Shown: positions 27,633 to 36,476, numbered from the stretch's first letter. The stretch is DNA of 64,000 nt from Lentibacter sp. (GCA_016744435.1 JADGEJ010000005.1:1-64000), one strand, 5' to 3'. The notes: generated by a model not told the origin, from the letters alone. Program-made: numbers and translations.

Positions 27633-29119
27633 GTTTGCGCCTCTAGCAGTTCATCGATGAGTTTTGATGCGGCGGTCCAGTTTTTACGAAAGAAATCATG
27701 TGAGTTCATGATGTCTCTGACCTTCTCATGTTTTACGCCGCTTTCAAGAAGGCGTGTCACAACTGCTGAGACCATTTGTTGGACTTGAGGTTGATCCGCT
27801 AAATCAGGGACTACGGCCTCTGCATCTCCAAGCATTTGGGCATGGAGCGCTTCTATAGGTAATCCCGAACCAACAACCCGAATGCAATTCTCAAACCCAG
27901 CACGAAGGTCACTTGGTAGCTGATCTACGAATTCTGCAAACACTGGGTGAGCTAAGTTCGGTCGAAAAACAACATCGCCATCTGATTGAATTCGATTCCA
28001 AATGGGAAACCTTTCGTCGTCGACCAGTCGTCGACCTCGACTCTGGTAAGTACGTTTTGAAGTCCCCACTAGCCGTTCGACGATCAACTTCAGACGCGTC
28101 CGCACAGCTAGAGGAAGTTGCGCAGATGCTTTCTTCACGTCAATCTTCCAATCGGAGTCCATAGTGTTTGGAATATCGACACGTATTCGGCAGAGCTTTG
28201 TGAGTTCTCGTTGTTTTGCCAAACCAAGCCAACCGCCTGCGATAATCAGCCGCCCTTCGCGGTAAATGTAGAGACCTTGGGATCTCAGATGGCCTTCTGG
28301 ACCGCCGATCTCGTCCCATTCTTGTTTTGACATCATATTATGATGTGGGAGTGTGAAGCTCTGAATTCGTACTCCACCCTCGCTCAGAATAATCTCTTCG
28401 CTTCGGTCCGGCTGGCATGCTGAATTTTTGCTGGCAAATGGATCAATTGGCTCCAGCCTGCGACCATTTAGGGTAAGGACTATCTTGGGGGATGGGCCCT
28501 CTAGGTAGCGATGAAAGACTAGACACAAATGGCGCTCAGCGGCTGAAATTTCCCTGTTCATATGCTGTGATGTCTGAACATTGTTACCCGCGGTATTGCC
28601 CATGAGCCTATCCAGCTTTCGCCAAAGAACTACGGTTCCGCTCTTGGGTAGAGCATCAAAAGCTTCAAATTGCTCTGCTTTATCATGCAGCTCAAGCGCC
28701 CAAGACTTTCTTCTCTTAACTTCATCAAGATCCCAAGAAGCACAGGCTACAACCCCGCTTTTGCGTGTTGTTACGGTTAGATTGCGACATTGAGAAAAAC
28801 TAGCGCTCTTGAGGCCAAGACCAAAACGCCCCAAGTCCATTTTGGATCGTTGATCACTTGGACTTTTTGAACCTAGCCTCATGGCTTCGATTAGTTCAAC
28901 CTCTGTCATACCTGTGCCGTCATCACTTACAGCAATCCAAGGTTGATCGGAGCTTGTTTCTGCTAAAAGCGAAATTTCGGTCGCCCCAGCTGAAATCGAA
29001 TTGTCGATCACATCGGCTAGCGCGGTTTCTAAAGTATACCCAAAGTCTCGATGGCCCTCGATCAGCGAGGCAGCGTGTGGGGAAGCGTCAACTATCCTTG
29101 CTTCGAACGAACTGCTCAC
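27629..29119 (-). CDS. GHKL ATPase, MutL/MORC-like
   Basis: A roughly 496-residue GHKL-fold ATPase, first gene of the operon. N box TALADVIDNSISAGA (about 33-47, Asn at VIDNS), G1 DDGTGM (67-72), G2 GRFGLGLKSASFS (98-110), as in MutL, Hsp90 and MORC proteins; the C-terminal half has no nuclease motif. GTG 29119 is preferred since GGAG lies 6 bases upstream, though TTG 29122 is possible. By analogy with MORC-type ATPases in restriction operons it likely acts as an ATP-gated DNA clamp that controls the Z1 motor and nuclease (inference from family). Confidence 0.88.
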   Translation of the reverse strand: MSSSFEARIVDASPHAASLIEGHRDFGYTLETALADVIDNSISAGATEISLLAETSSDQPWIAVSDDGTGMTEVELIEAMRLGSKSPSDQRSKMDLGRFGLGLKSASFSQCRNLTVTTRKSGVVACASWDLDEVKRRKSWALELHDKAEQFEAFDALPKSGTVVLWRKLDRLMGNTAGNNVQTSQHMNREISAAERHLCLVFHRYLEGPSPKIVLTLNGRRLEPIDPFASKNSACQPDRSEEIILSEGGVRIQSFTLPHHNMMSKQEWDEIGGPEGHLRSQGLYIYREGRLIIAGGWLGLAKQRELTKLCRIRVDIPNTMDSDWKIDVKKASAQLPLAVRTRLKLIVERLVGTSKRTYQSRGRRLVDDERFPIWNRIQSDGDVVFRPNLAHPVFAEFVDQLPSDLRAGFENCIRVVGSGLPIEALHAQMLGDAEAVVPDLADQPQVQQMVSAVVTRLLESGVKHEKVRDIMNSHDFFRKNWTAASKLIDELLEAQT

Positions 29120-29159
29120 CAATTACTCCAAATTATTGAGTTCAATGGATTTAATTTGC

Positions 29160-29210
29160 ACTGAAAGCAAGCGAACGACAACCCTCATAGTTGTACTCTA
29201 CTGAAAGCAA
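29160..29210 (-). repeat. 11-bp direct repeat before the ATPase operon
   Basis: ACTGAAAGCAA occurs at 29160-29170 and again at 29200-29210, exactly 40 bases apart (about four helical turns), in the 152-base gap upstream of the GHKL ATPase gene. The spacing suits binding of a regulator on one DNA face, but no promoter consensus could be fixed. Confidence 0.45.
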
Positions 29211-29271
29211 ACTTCGATCTATTGCCGGCAAACGTGACTGCCTTATGAGCTCATTCTCAATTTTGAGGACT

Positions 29272-29880
29272 CTATGATGGGAGGGTAACCGCTTGTACTT
29301 CAAACCCACCACCATCACCGTTTTCGTCCATATAAAACGTTACACTCCATTGATCCGAAGCATCATTCAATGTGACGATATCATAACACATTGGTGTGTT
29401 CTCGACGCCTGTTGTTGAGCCACATCCAACGATAAGGGTCTCGTCACCTAATTTGGATTGTCGAGGAAAGTGTTTGTGTCCATGTAAGATCAGCGTGATT
29501 TTTTGCTTCAAGCACCACTTGTTGAAATCATCTGCATTTTCGAATTCGACAAATTTGTCGGGTTGAAAGATCCGCTGAAGCAATCGCTGGTACCCGGTTT
29601 CGGGCTCCGGTTCATTCTCGAATGGCAATGGGTGATGATGGACCAGTGCAATCTTAGTGTAACCTGCAACACCACCGTCTTTCGATACAGCTTCATTGTA
29701 GGCTGCTGCCATCTCCAACCTTTGTTGCGGTGAGACATTACCTCTCGCGAAGTTGCCACTTTCGCATGAGTTGAAACAAAAGAAAGCAGTTTTGAGATCG
29801 TGGTCTACTTCAAATGGCTTCCAAAGGTTGGCTACGTGCTTGAAGTTTTCGCTTAGCGACCCCATCCGGTTAACGGCCAA
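29272..29880 (-). pseudogene. calcineurin-like phosphoesterase, N-terminally truncated
   Basis: The frame holds the C-terminal half of a metallophosphoesterase: LVHHHPLPF and LILHGHKHFPRQ supply the later metal ligands, followed by the closing beta sheet with VGCGSTTGV. The first half with DxH, GDxxD and GNHD is absent, and the frame meets an integrase fragment at about 29880. It is upstream of, and codirectional with, the ATPase operon, so the intact ancestor may once have belonged to it. Confidence 0.65.
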
Positions 29881-29886
29881 TGCGCC

Positions 29887-30756
29887 TTGGAACGTGCTTG
29901 CTATTTGAGGGCATCACGCCCCAAGGCGCGAAACCAACTGGCCGACTTTTGCTCCGCCTCAGTGGCAGGTTTTTACGCCGCCGTTGACACTGAACGAAAG
30001 GGCATGGCAAAACTGTCACCAACTGGCGTGAACAACTACTTACGATGGCTGCTTACCTTCCTGGGTTGGTGTCACCGCAAAGGTAAGATGGTTAAGATGC
30101 CAACCGCCTATGCTGAGATCAAAATCGCCGATCCCGTGCGTAAGCAGGACAAACGGGCTGCGTTCTCCAACGATCAGTTGAATGTGATTTTCCGCAGTCG
30201 GGTCTATCGAGACCAAGAGCGGGACAGCAGTATGTTCTGGGTACCACTGATTGCACTCTGGAATGGCATGAGGTCGAACGAGATTTGCCAGTTGGATGTT
30301 GCAGACATCAAACTGGAGGAGAACGTCTGGGGTTTTGATATCACCCATATCAGCGCCACGGGCAGTAACGACAAATCCGTGAAGACGGGGAGTTCAATTC
30401 GCTTTGTTCCAATGCATCCACGCCTCATTGACTTTGGCTTACTGGATTTCCACAGTGCGCGACCGAAAACTGCCAAGTTGTTCGGTGACATCACCCGTGG
30501 GTCGGACGGGTATTACTCAACCAACTTCAGTAAGAAAGTGAACCGATACCTCAAGGAAATAGGCGTTCATGGGCCTAAGCTTAAATTCCACTCTTTCCGT
30601 CACACCTTCCGCGATGCCTTGCGGAAAGGTCGTGTTGACACTGAGATGGGCAAAGCACTGGGCGGCTGGACAGGACGAAAGGTCGATACTTTTGACGACT
30701 ATGGAAATGGGTATGAAGTCAACGATCTCAAGGACGAGATCACCAGGGTGGATTAA
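29887..30756 (+). pseudogene. tyrosine recombinase fragment
   Basis: About 289 codons of a phage-type integrase: part of the core-binding domain (LSPTGVNNYLRWLLTFLGWCHRKGKM) and most of the catalytic domain with Arg in WNGMRSNEICQL, HSFRHTFRDALRK (HxxR), GGWTG and a candidate nucleophile Tyr in DDYGNGY. The N terminus is missing at the phosphoesterase junction near 29880, and the end is cut at LKDEITRVD, where a type III methyltransferase fragment begins. Unlike the broken P4 integrase at attL, this is a different integrase family. Confidence 0.7.
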
Positions 30757-31720
30757 CTATAGCAAAGACCATGATTTCGTTTTGGTCTACCGCAAGCCGA
30801 AATTTGAATTTCATGGGACCGATAAGAACCGCAACGACTACAGTAATGCTGACAACGACGAACGCGGTGATTGGACTGATGATCCACTTCAGCAACCAAA
30901 GACCTTTAAGCAACGTGGGAACGCTGTTTATTTCATTCACGACCCAGAGACGGACATCTATTACCCACCTAATCCGAACCGCGTTTGGTCCGTCGGTCAG
31001 CGCGGTGACAAAGGTCTTTCCGAGAGACCATGGGAAGACTTGGCTGATGACAAGCTTTTGGTCTTCAAGAAGAAGGGACAGTTCGTTCGTTATGATACTA
31101 AAGCGGAATTACTGGCAGCTATCGACGACAAAACAGCCCACAAATTCGCTCGTGCTGATTTACCCAACCTTGATGACTGGGTTGGAAAAAAGATCGGCCT
31201 CGGTAGCGTCAGGATTAAGAAGTTCCTGAAAGATCGAACGGACAACCCTAACCCACTTTCAAGTCTGCTTGACGGTATTACAACTGATGAGTCGATTTCA
31301 ATAGAAGTCGGAAAGACTACGGAAGGAACCCGTGAGATACGTGCAATTTTTAGTGAAAGTGCCTTTGATTACCCCAAACCAGTGTCTCTCATCCGCGAAC
31401 TTGTCCGTCAGTCCACGTCGCCAAACGATCTGGTTCTCGACTTCTTTGCAGGCTCCGCCACGACTGCCCAAGCTGTGATGGAACTCAATTCTGAAGATGG
31501 CGGGGATCGTCGCTTCATCATGGTATCGTCGAGCGAAGCCACCGATGACGACCCCGACAAGAACATCTGTCGTGATGTCACTGCGGAACGTGTGCGGCGT
31601 CTGAATGCATCCGATGACAAGAAATACGCTGACCTTGCTGCGGGCTTTGTCCGATCTTCATCAACTCTCCCTCTCAATACTCATGGACCTGATAACGGTT
31701 TCATTGATTCGATACGATAG
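30746..31720 (+). pseudogene. type III restriction-modification Mod subunit, C-terminal fragment
   Basis: About 320 codons match the second half of Mod (adenine-N6) methyltransferases: FVLVYRKPKF, the target-recognition stretch, YPKPVSLIRELVRQ and SAM-binding motif I in LVLDFFAGSATTAQAVMELN, followed by the typical C-terminal DVTAERVRR. The catalytic DPPY motif, which lies N-terminal in this class, is missing, and the frame is fused to the integrase fragment. No Res gene is nearby. Nonfunctional as a methylase. Confidence 0.75.
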
Positions 31721-31845
31721 GGGTTAATGAGAATTTTGAAGTGTGGTTTTTAACGGCAACAGGATACAGGTTGGGCGCGGGTTTTGAGAACTCACGAAAC
31801 GACCGTTTTGGAGAACCCGTGGCGCTTGGCCAGTCTTCCGTGGCT

Positions 31846-32400
31846 TCAATCGGCAAGGTCTTTCTGGAAGCTATCGGTCCAACCAGGCGAAAGAAGCTCG
31901 AATGCACTTTGCTCTCTTCCGTCCAACCCAATCAACTCAGGACTATTCTTTATCGATTGTTCTGCTTGGCGGTACAGATCAGTAACCTCACCGTAACAAC
32001 CACGCGGAAACGCTGCAGCGACAGCGGATACAGTAACATCGCACCGAGTTGTCGAAAAGAAGCCAGCATTGTCAAAACAAGAAGCGTTTTGAGTCGCGGA
32101 AGCCGCGCCAAAAATTATCTGATCTAGGGCGGGAAGTTCGGGCAGAGGAGCAAACTGTATATCTCCGTCAAGTCTATCATGCGTTCCCTCTGAAGCTATC
32201 ATCATCGAAGGTGTGAAAATAAAGTTCTCTAGACCAGGATCGAGATTCAACTCGACACTTGCATATGACTTTGTTCCTCGGTCCGCAGCATTCTCTGTGT
32301 CCGTCAAGGTAATCGGTTGACACTCAGAACTAAAAGAAAAGTCCTGTGCGGAAAGCTTGGAGGCAAGCGTCATCAACAATACTGATATTAGTATCCTCAC
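31846..32400 (-). CDS. secreted protein of unknown function
   Basis: A 184-residue protein with a Sec signal peptide (VRILISVLLMTLASKLSAQDF, cleavage after LSA). The frame is open back to 32526, but GTG 32400 has GGGAG 8 bases upstream and gives the proper signal peptide. The mature part is acidic and has five Cys (in SECQ, ASCFD, TRCDV and RGCYG, one of the five being in the N-terminal strand), suggesting disulfides. No family is recognised. It follows the 32536-33024 gene on the same strand and may be its partner. Confidence 0.55.
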   Translation of the reverse strand: MRILISVLLMTLASKLSAQDFSFSSECQPITLTDTENAADRGTKSYASVELNLDPGLENFIFTPSMMIASEGTHDRLDGDIQFAPLPELPALDQIIFGAASATQNASCFDNAGFFSTTRCDVTVSAVAAAFPRGCYGEVTDLYRQAEQSIKNSPELIGLDGREQSAFELLSPGWTDSFQKDLAD

Positions 32401-32459
32401 CGTTTTTCTCCCTACATACGATCGATTTGTACTTGCAGCATTTGGCTTTGAGATTTGTA

Positions 32460-32488
32460 GGGTGGGCCGACCTGGCCCACCCCGTTTT
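32460..32488. terminator. strong hairpin with T tract between two minus-strand genes
   Basis: GGGTGGGCC (32460-32468) pairs with GGCCCACCC (32474-32482) around a 5-base loop; on the plus strand CG and then TTTTT follow. The T run suits plus-strand termination although no plus-strand gene precedes it. On the minus strand the hairpin separates the 32536-33024 and 31846-32400 genes and could attenuate read-through. Confidence 0.5.
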
Positions 32489-32535
32489 TGCGAGTCGTTT
32501 CGGAGGATGGGTGTCCGAATTACCATCTTTTCCGC

Positions 32536-33024
32536 TTAGAAACGGATGTTAATGCAGATGTGAATGTCAATCCAGCCGACATCGGCATCAATAGGGAGTG
32601 GCTTCAACGAGATGTGGGCAGGCGCAAAGACAAATACATTCTGTGCCGTGTGGCCAGTAACCTCATCGTCGACAACAACCTCAAAGGAGTCTGGAACAGT
32701 GATACCAGCGTTCTGAAGGCGCACAGAGATGTAGTCGGTCGGGTTAGCTGCAAACTGCTGAAGGGCGTCTTCCGATGCGTCATTGCGCAAGAAATCGGCA
32801 ATTACAGCAATTGCTGGGCCAAATGGCGAACCAAAGCTATCGTCATCACGTGTGCAGGCTCCAACATAGACCCATTCATCACCACGGCATTGCAGCAGGG
32901 AGCCAGCGGAACAGATTTCAGCACCGCTGCTGTAGTCCTTGCCTTCGAATGCGCAACCACAATCGTCATCTGTAGTTGCAACGGCTGCTGTAGTAGCAGT
33001 AGAAGTATTAGGTGTTAGTTTCAT
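32536..33024 (-). CDS. DUF1496-like Cys protein with NHLP-leader-like region
   Basis: A 162-residue protein with an unusual layout: a Thr/Ala-rich start without signal peptide, an acidic DDDCGC, then a Cys domain (22-58; C22, C24, C38, C46, C57) with CAFEGKDYSSGA...C..G.LLQC, resembling DUF1496. Residues about 73-135 (IADFLRND...ALQQFAANPTDYI...GITVPDSFEVVVDDEV...VFVFAP) look like a nitrile-hydratase-alpha-like leader (NHLP) domain. No maturase, transporter or hydratase is adjacent. Function unknown; both domain comparisons are by eye. Confidence 0.5.
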   Translation of the reverse strand: MKLTPNTSTATTAAVATTDDDCGCAFEGKDYSSGAEICSAGSLLQCRGDEWVYVGACTRDDDSFGSPFGPAIAVIADFLRNDASEDALQQFAANPTDYISVRLQNAGITVPDSFEVVVDDEVTGHTAQNVFVFAPAHISLKPLPIDADVGWIDIHICINIRF

Positions 33025-33297
33025 GAGATCATTCCTTATATTGACTCATTTTTCTGATCGGCGGCGACTGAGTGTTCGAGGTTCAAGTCGCCGCCACTAA
33101 ATCAGAAGAGCGTATCTTGGTCCTTTGCAGAACCACTCCCTGACGCTTCGATCAAAGCATTCGTTTTTTGGCTTGTGAAGTGCATTTTAAGGTTCTGGAA
33201 AAGCTTAATAAAACCTGGCTTCCAAAAGTTTCCATTGGCTAGATTTGGAAGTTGCAATAGGTTCCATCCACTGAGGTTGGCAGGGGGCCATTTAAGC

Positions 33298-34332
33298 ATG
33301 TCGGGCAAACCATATTTGCACAGTGATAATGTTGTAAGAATTTGGAACAAACGGAATGGCATTCCGATTGATGCCAAAATCCGCGAAGCGGAGTTGTTTC
33401 GATTTTTGGAAGAATTTATGAAATCGGAAGCAAACACTAGCGGGCATCGCTTTGGAAAAGCGTCCTTAAACAATTATATGCTTGGAAATAGCCCGATTTC
33501 TGCAAGTTCCGCGGCCCTGATTCGGGCAGCATTGGATTGCGGAGATGTCGAGATTACTTATATCCGACGTGACGATTTGAGAGCGACATCATTGGAAACG
33601 GATGCCCGCGACATTTCAGGAGCGGAAGCGCCTTCAATTAGTTCCGATGGCATTGATGGGAACGTGATCGCCAACAGTCCAAATTCCCAACACGTGAAAA
33701 GAGCCAATGGTCTTGATGAGCAGCCACCAGCTTCTTTGCTGACAGGTGAAACCTTTGTACTCGCAGATCGGGTTGAACTTGATCTCAACGGTAGCGGTGC
33801 ATTCTATAAGCCGTTCGCAGTCTTCGTTGCTTCTGGTTTCTTCGCGGCTCTGTTTGTGTTGTGGCCACTTGGTAATCTGAACGACATATTTAATCCATTC
33901 ATGGACAGTGAAGGTCGTGCAGTTGGTGTGGGCGGCAAAGTAATGCTGGTCAATTATTCGTCGGCCTACTTCGCCTCAGGAACGGTCGCGGCAGTCCTGG
34001 CAATCCTGCTCCTGAAACGTGTTCCACCAGCGCCATTTCAGACCTTCACGCTGAGCATGGTTCTGGTGTCAGTGTTATGGGCGATATTCGTTTTCTTGCA
34101 AGATGCACTCAAGGAAGGTTGGGAGTTTTCTGGAAGTTCAAAGTCGTTTTTTGAAGAGATAATCACAGTTGGCTTCATGGGCGCGATAGCACAGCTAGTT
34201 TTTGTGGTTTTGTTGAAGGTTAAGTTCGAAGTAAAATTGAAAGTAATGCACGTGGCCATCGCCATGCTGTCCCTGTGTGTCATATTAGTCTTGATCGACA
34301 CGGGCGTTCTTTCAAAATTGCAGAACCTGTAA
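33298..34332 (+). CDS. multi-pass membrane protein with N-terminal HTH-like region
   Basis: A 344-residue protein. Residues 1 to about 95 resemble a DNA-binding domain (KASLNNYMLGNSPISASSAALIRAAL fits the second half of a phage-repressor HTH). A linker follows, and from about residue 165 there are five probable transmembrane helices (FYKPFAVFVASGFFAALFVLWPL; SAYFASGTVAAVLAILLL; FTLSMVLVSVLWAIFVFL; ITVGFMGAIAQLVFVVLL; HVAIAMLSLCVILVLI). ATG 33298 is chosen over an upstream frame of poor composition. It may be a membrane-tethered regulator and heads the cassette 33298-36438. Confidence 0.55.
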   Translation: MSGKPYLHSDNVVRIWNKRNGIPIDAKIREAELFRFLEEFMKSEANTSGHRFGKASLNNYMLGNSPISASSAALIRAALDCGDVEITYIRRDDLRATSLETDARDISGAEAPSISSDGIDGNVIANSPNSQHVKRANGLDEQPPASLLTGETFVLADRVELDLNGSGAFYKPFAVFVASGFFAALFVLWPLGNLNDIFNPFMDSEGRAVGVGGKVMLVNYSSAYFASGTVAAVLAILLLKRVPPAPFQTFTLSMVLVSVLWAIFVFLQDALKEGWEFSGSSKSFFEEIITVGFMGAIAQLVFVVLLKVKFEVKLKVMHVAIAMLSLCVILVLIDTGVLSKLQNL

Positions 34333-34487
34333 TCCGTAAGTGCTGCGGTATCGAGAACTTTTCAACGACCGTTTGTGAGAATGCTAGATTTCAGTTGGGA
34401 TGTCGTGTTCGGGAGTAAAAGCTGAACAACATCGTGGGTTCTTGTTTTAGTTGCAGAAATTGCGATCAGTCGCTTATATGCATTGAT

Positions 34488-35105
34488 ATGGAATGGTTCG
34501 CATCTTTGTTTTCGGAAGAGTTTGTAGTTTGGGTTCAATCGCAGACATGGCTGTTCCCGTTGATGATTGGTATCCTTGGATCAGTAATCGCTGTCCCAAT
34601 CTGGCGCGTAATTCAGATTGGCTTTGCAACCATCTTTTCCAAAGTTCTGATATTACAAAACGCGATCTCCAGAACAGGGGTGTACGATTGTGACTATTAC
34701 ATACCATGGAAGCCCGAAGACCCACCGATCAAAGAGCGAATATTTCTGACTCGTTTGGGCGCACTTGAAGCCAACGCCTATCGCGGATTTGTGATTGAAT
34801 GCGAAGACGAAAAATTTCGAAGCCCTGACGGTGGTAAGCCACAACTTAGGGCGGTTGGAAAGTTCTATGGCGACCGAAGTTTTGTTGGGCATTGGTATCA
34901 CCCCTTACAAAACAGACGAGAGGTAGGGTCCTTTAATCTAGAGGACGTTAAGCAGGATGGTTCACTGAGGGGCGAGTGGACTGGTCGTAGCAACACATAT
35001 AGTCGTGTTCTGTCAGGAACGTGGGTTTGGACGAAGGTAGAGGATGCGAACTACGGCCTCTTCGACCTCTACAAGGACCGATATAGAAAGCGCAAAAGCA
35101 AGTGA
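34488..35105 (+). CDS. membrane protein with C-terminal beta-rich domain
   Basis: A 205-residue protein with one clear transmembrane helix (WLFPLMIGILGSVIAVPIWRVI, about 20-41) and a possible second amphipathic helix. The C-terminal about 130 residues show repeated G-x-W/Y/F beta-strand patterns (LRAVGKFYGDRSFVGHWYH, GSFNLEDVKQDGSLRGEWTG, VLSGTWVWTKVED) like a lipocalin-size barrel. This recalls membrane beta-barrel effectors of CBASS systems, but no cyclase is nearby and the resemblance is only architectural. Its stop overlaps the GTG of the next gene. Confidence 0.5.
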   Translation: MEWFASLFSEEFVVWVQSQTWLFPLMIGILGSVIAVPIWRVIQIGFATIFSKVLILQNAISRTGVYDCDYYIPWKPEDPPIKERIFLTRLGALEANAYRGFVIECEDEKFRSPDGGKPQLRAVGKFYGDRSFVGHWYHPLQNRREVGSFNLEDVKQDGSLRGEWTGRSNTYSRVLSGTWVWTKVEDANYGLFDLYKDRYRKRKSK

Positions 35106-35776
35106 CTATCAATCAAACCCCGATCACGGATCAACTGGAAGAGTTCCTCATTGCAATAGGGCCGACCAACAATGACCATATCGGTTACGTGTTCGCGTCA
35201 GCCTTCGCGTTTGATGAACCGTTCCAGCAAGTGTCAAAGCTGCAAGCTTTAACGCTCAAGCACTATATCTTAGCGAACAACGTCAAAAGCGTTTTAGAAG
35301 TTGGGACTTTCGTAGGTTTTAGTGCGTTCTCAATGGCATCTGGACTGAGTGGGAACAGAAGTAAGATTACCTCTCTGGAGGTCAATGAGGGTTTTCATAA
35401 GCAAGCTCTGCAAAACCAAAATGAATATAGAGCAACAGGTGCTGAGTGTGACGGTATAATCGAACGGATTAACTTTATTTGCACAGATGCTTACCCTCAT
35501 ATCACCGAAAAAACGGATGAGTATTCGAAGTATGACATGGTTTTTCTGGACGGAGATAAGGAAAACTACAGCCTATATGTCCAGTGGTTCATTGATAATG
35601 CTAAGTCAGGCGCACATCTCTTGATAGATAACATACTTTTCAAAGGGAGCATTTTGGGAGATGGAAAATATGCCAAAGGCATCAAGAGGGCCATTGAAAC
35701 TGTAAAGTCCAGTCAGCAACTGGTTCACTATGTCGTTCCTGTTGGTGATTGCATGTTGGTCGTAAGGAAGAAGTAA
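35102..35776 (+). CDS. class I SAM-dependent O-methyltransferase
   Basis: A 224-residue enzyme of the Methyltransf_3 (catechol/caffeoyl-CoA O-methyltransferase) type: motif I VLEVGTFVGFSAFSMA (about 64-79), SLEVN acidic strand end, YDMVFLDGDKENY with the metal-binding Asp pair, and LLIDNILFKGS. The last residues GDCMLVVRKK match the family C terminus. It starts at GTG 35102, overlapping the preceding stop (GTGA), so it is translationally coupled to the membrane beta protein. The acceptor is unknown. Confidence 0.8.
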   Translation: MTINQTPITDQLEEFLIAIGPTNNDHIGYVFASAFAFDEPFQQVSKLQALTLKHYILANNVKSVLEVGTFVGFSAFSMASGLSGNRSKITSLEVNEGFHKQALQNQNEYRATGAECDGIIERINFICTDAYPHITEKTDEYSKYDMVFLDGDKENYSLYVQWFIDNAKSGAHLLIDNILFKGSILGDGKYAKGIKRAIETVKSSQQLVHYVVPVGDCMLVVRKK

Positions 35777-35781
35777 CCGAA

Positions 35782-36438
35782 ATGATTGTTACAATCGATG
35801 GTGCATCTGGGATTGGTAAGACTACCACAGCCAAACTTCTGTGTCGTGAATTGGGATTTACTCATCTGGTTGGTGGAACCTTCTTTCGGTCCTTGACCTT
35901 TCGTTGCTTGAAAGAGGGCGTATCACGGACCGATGACGTGCTGGATATTGCCAGAGAGATATCGCCGACAATTAATACAACTGACGGGCAGTCAGAGATT
36001 TTCTTGGATGGTGTCAATGTAACAGATCAACTCTGGACCAATACAGTCAACGATAATGTTCCAGAGATTGCCAACATACCTGAGATACGAGTTATTCGAA
36101 CCAACTGGTTACGGAACTTTGCTAAGAAGCATGAGAGCATCATAGCTGATGGGCGAACTCTGGGAACCGAAGTCTTCCCCCAAGCGGATCACAAATTCTA
36201 TTTGATCTGCGACCTACTAAAACGAACAGAACATCTGAGTGATCAGCTTCATGTTGCTTCTAATCTTGCTGAAGAGATTTCAAAAAACTCTGAGCGCGAT
36301 GCAAAAGATAAGCTGTCAAAAGTCGATAAGTTTAGAGTTGCGGAAGACGCACATGTTCTTGACGTTACTCAGCTAAGTCCCGTCGAAGTTCTGACGAAGA
36401 TTGTCGATGTTATGAGTGGAGAACAACATCGCTTGTGA
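35782..36438 (+). CDS. cytidylate-kinase-like nucleotide kinase
   Basis: A 218-residue P-loop kinase similar to (d)CMP kinase: MIVTIDGASGIGKTTTAK P loop, LGFTHLVGGTFFRSLT (the substrate region, with HLVGGTFFR in place of the usual YLDTGAMYR), SIIADGRTLGTEVFPQADHKFYL (Cmk has GRDIGT at this place), and a lid with basic residues. The changed substrate loop suggests a shifted specificity from CMP. It starts 5 bases after the methyltransferase stop. A second Cmk-like gene in an accessory cassette is unlikely to be housekeeping. Confidence 0.7.
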   Translation: MIVTIDGASGIGKTTTAKLLCRELGFTHLVGGTFFRSLTFRCLKEGVSRTDDVLDIAREISPTINTTDGQSEIFLDGVNVTDQLWTNTVNDNVPEIANIPEIRVIRTNWLRNFAKKHESIIADGRTLGTEVFPQADHKFYLICDLLKRTEHLSDQLHVASNLAEEISKNSERDAKDKLSKVDKFRVAEDAHVLDVTQLSPVEVLTKIVDVMSGEQHRL

Positions 36439-36476
36439 GTCTAGGTCTCACACTTTGAGAACGACTGACATTCGCT

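Noticed and set aside
21858-29119. Type I restriction, BREX or DISARM system
   Set aside because: No HsdS, BrxC/PglZ or DrmAB-like protein is present; GHKL ATPase, Z1, DUF4420 and AIPR point to the MORC-type architecture.
34488-36438. Complete CBASS operon
   Set aside because: There is a membrane barrel-like protein, but no cGAS/DncV-like cyclase motif (GS...DxD) or Cap2/Cap3 gene nearby.
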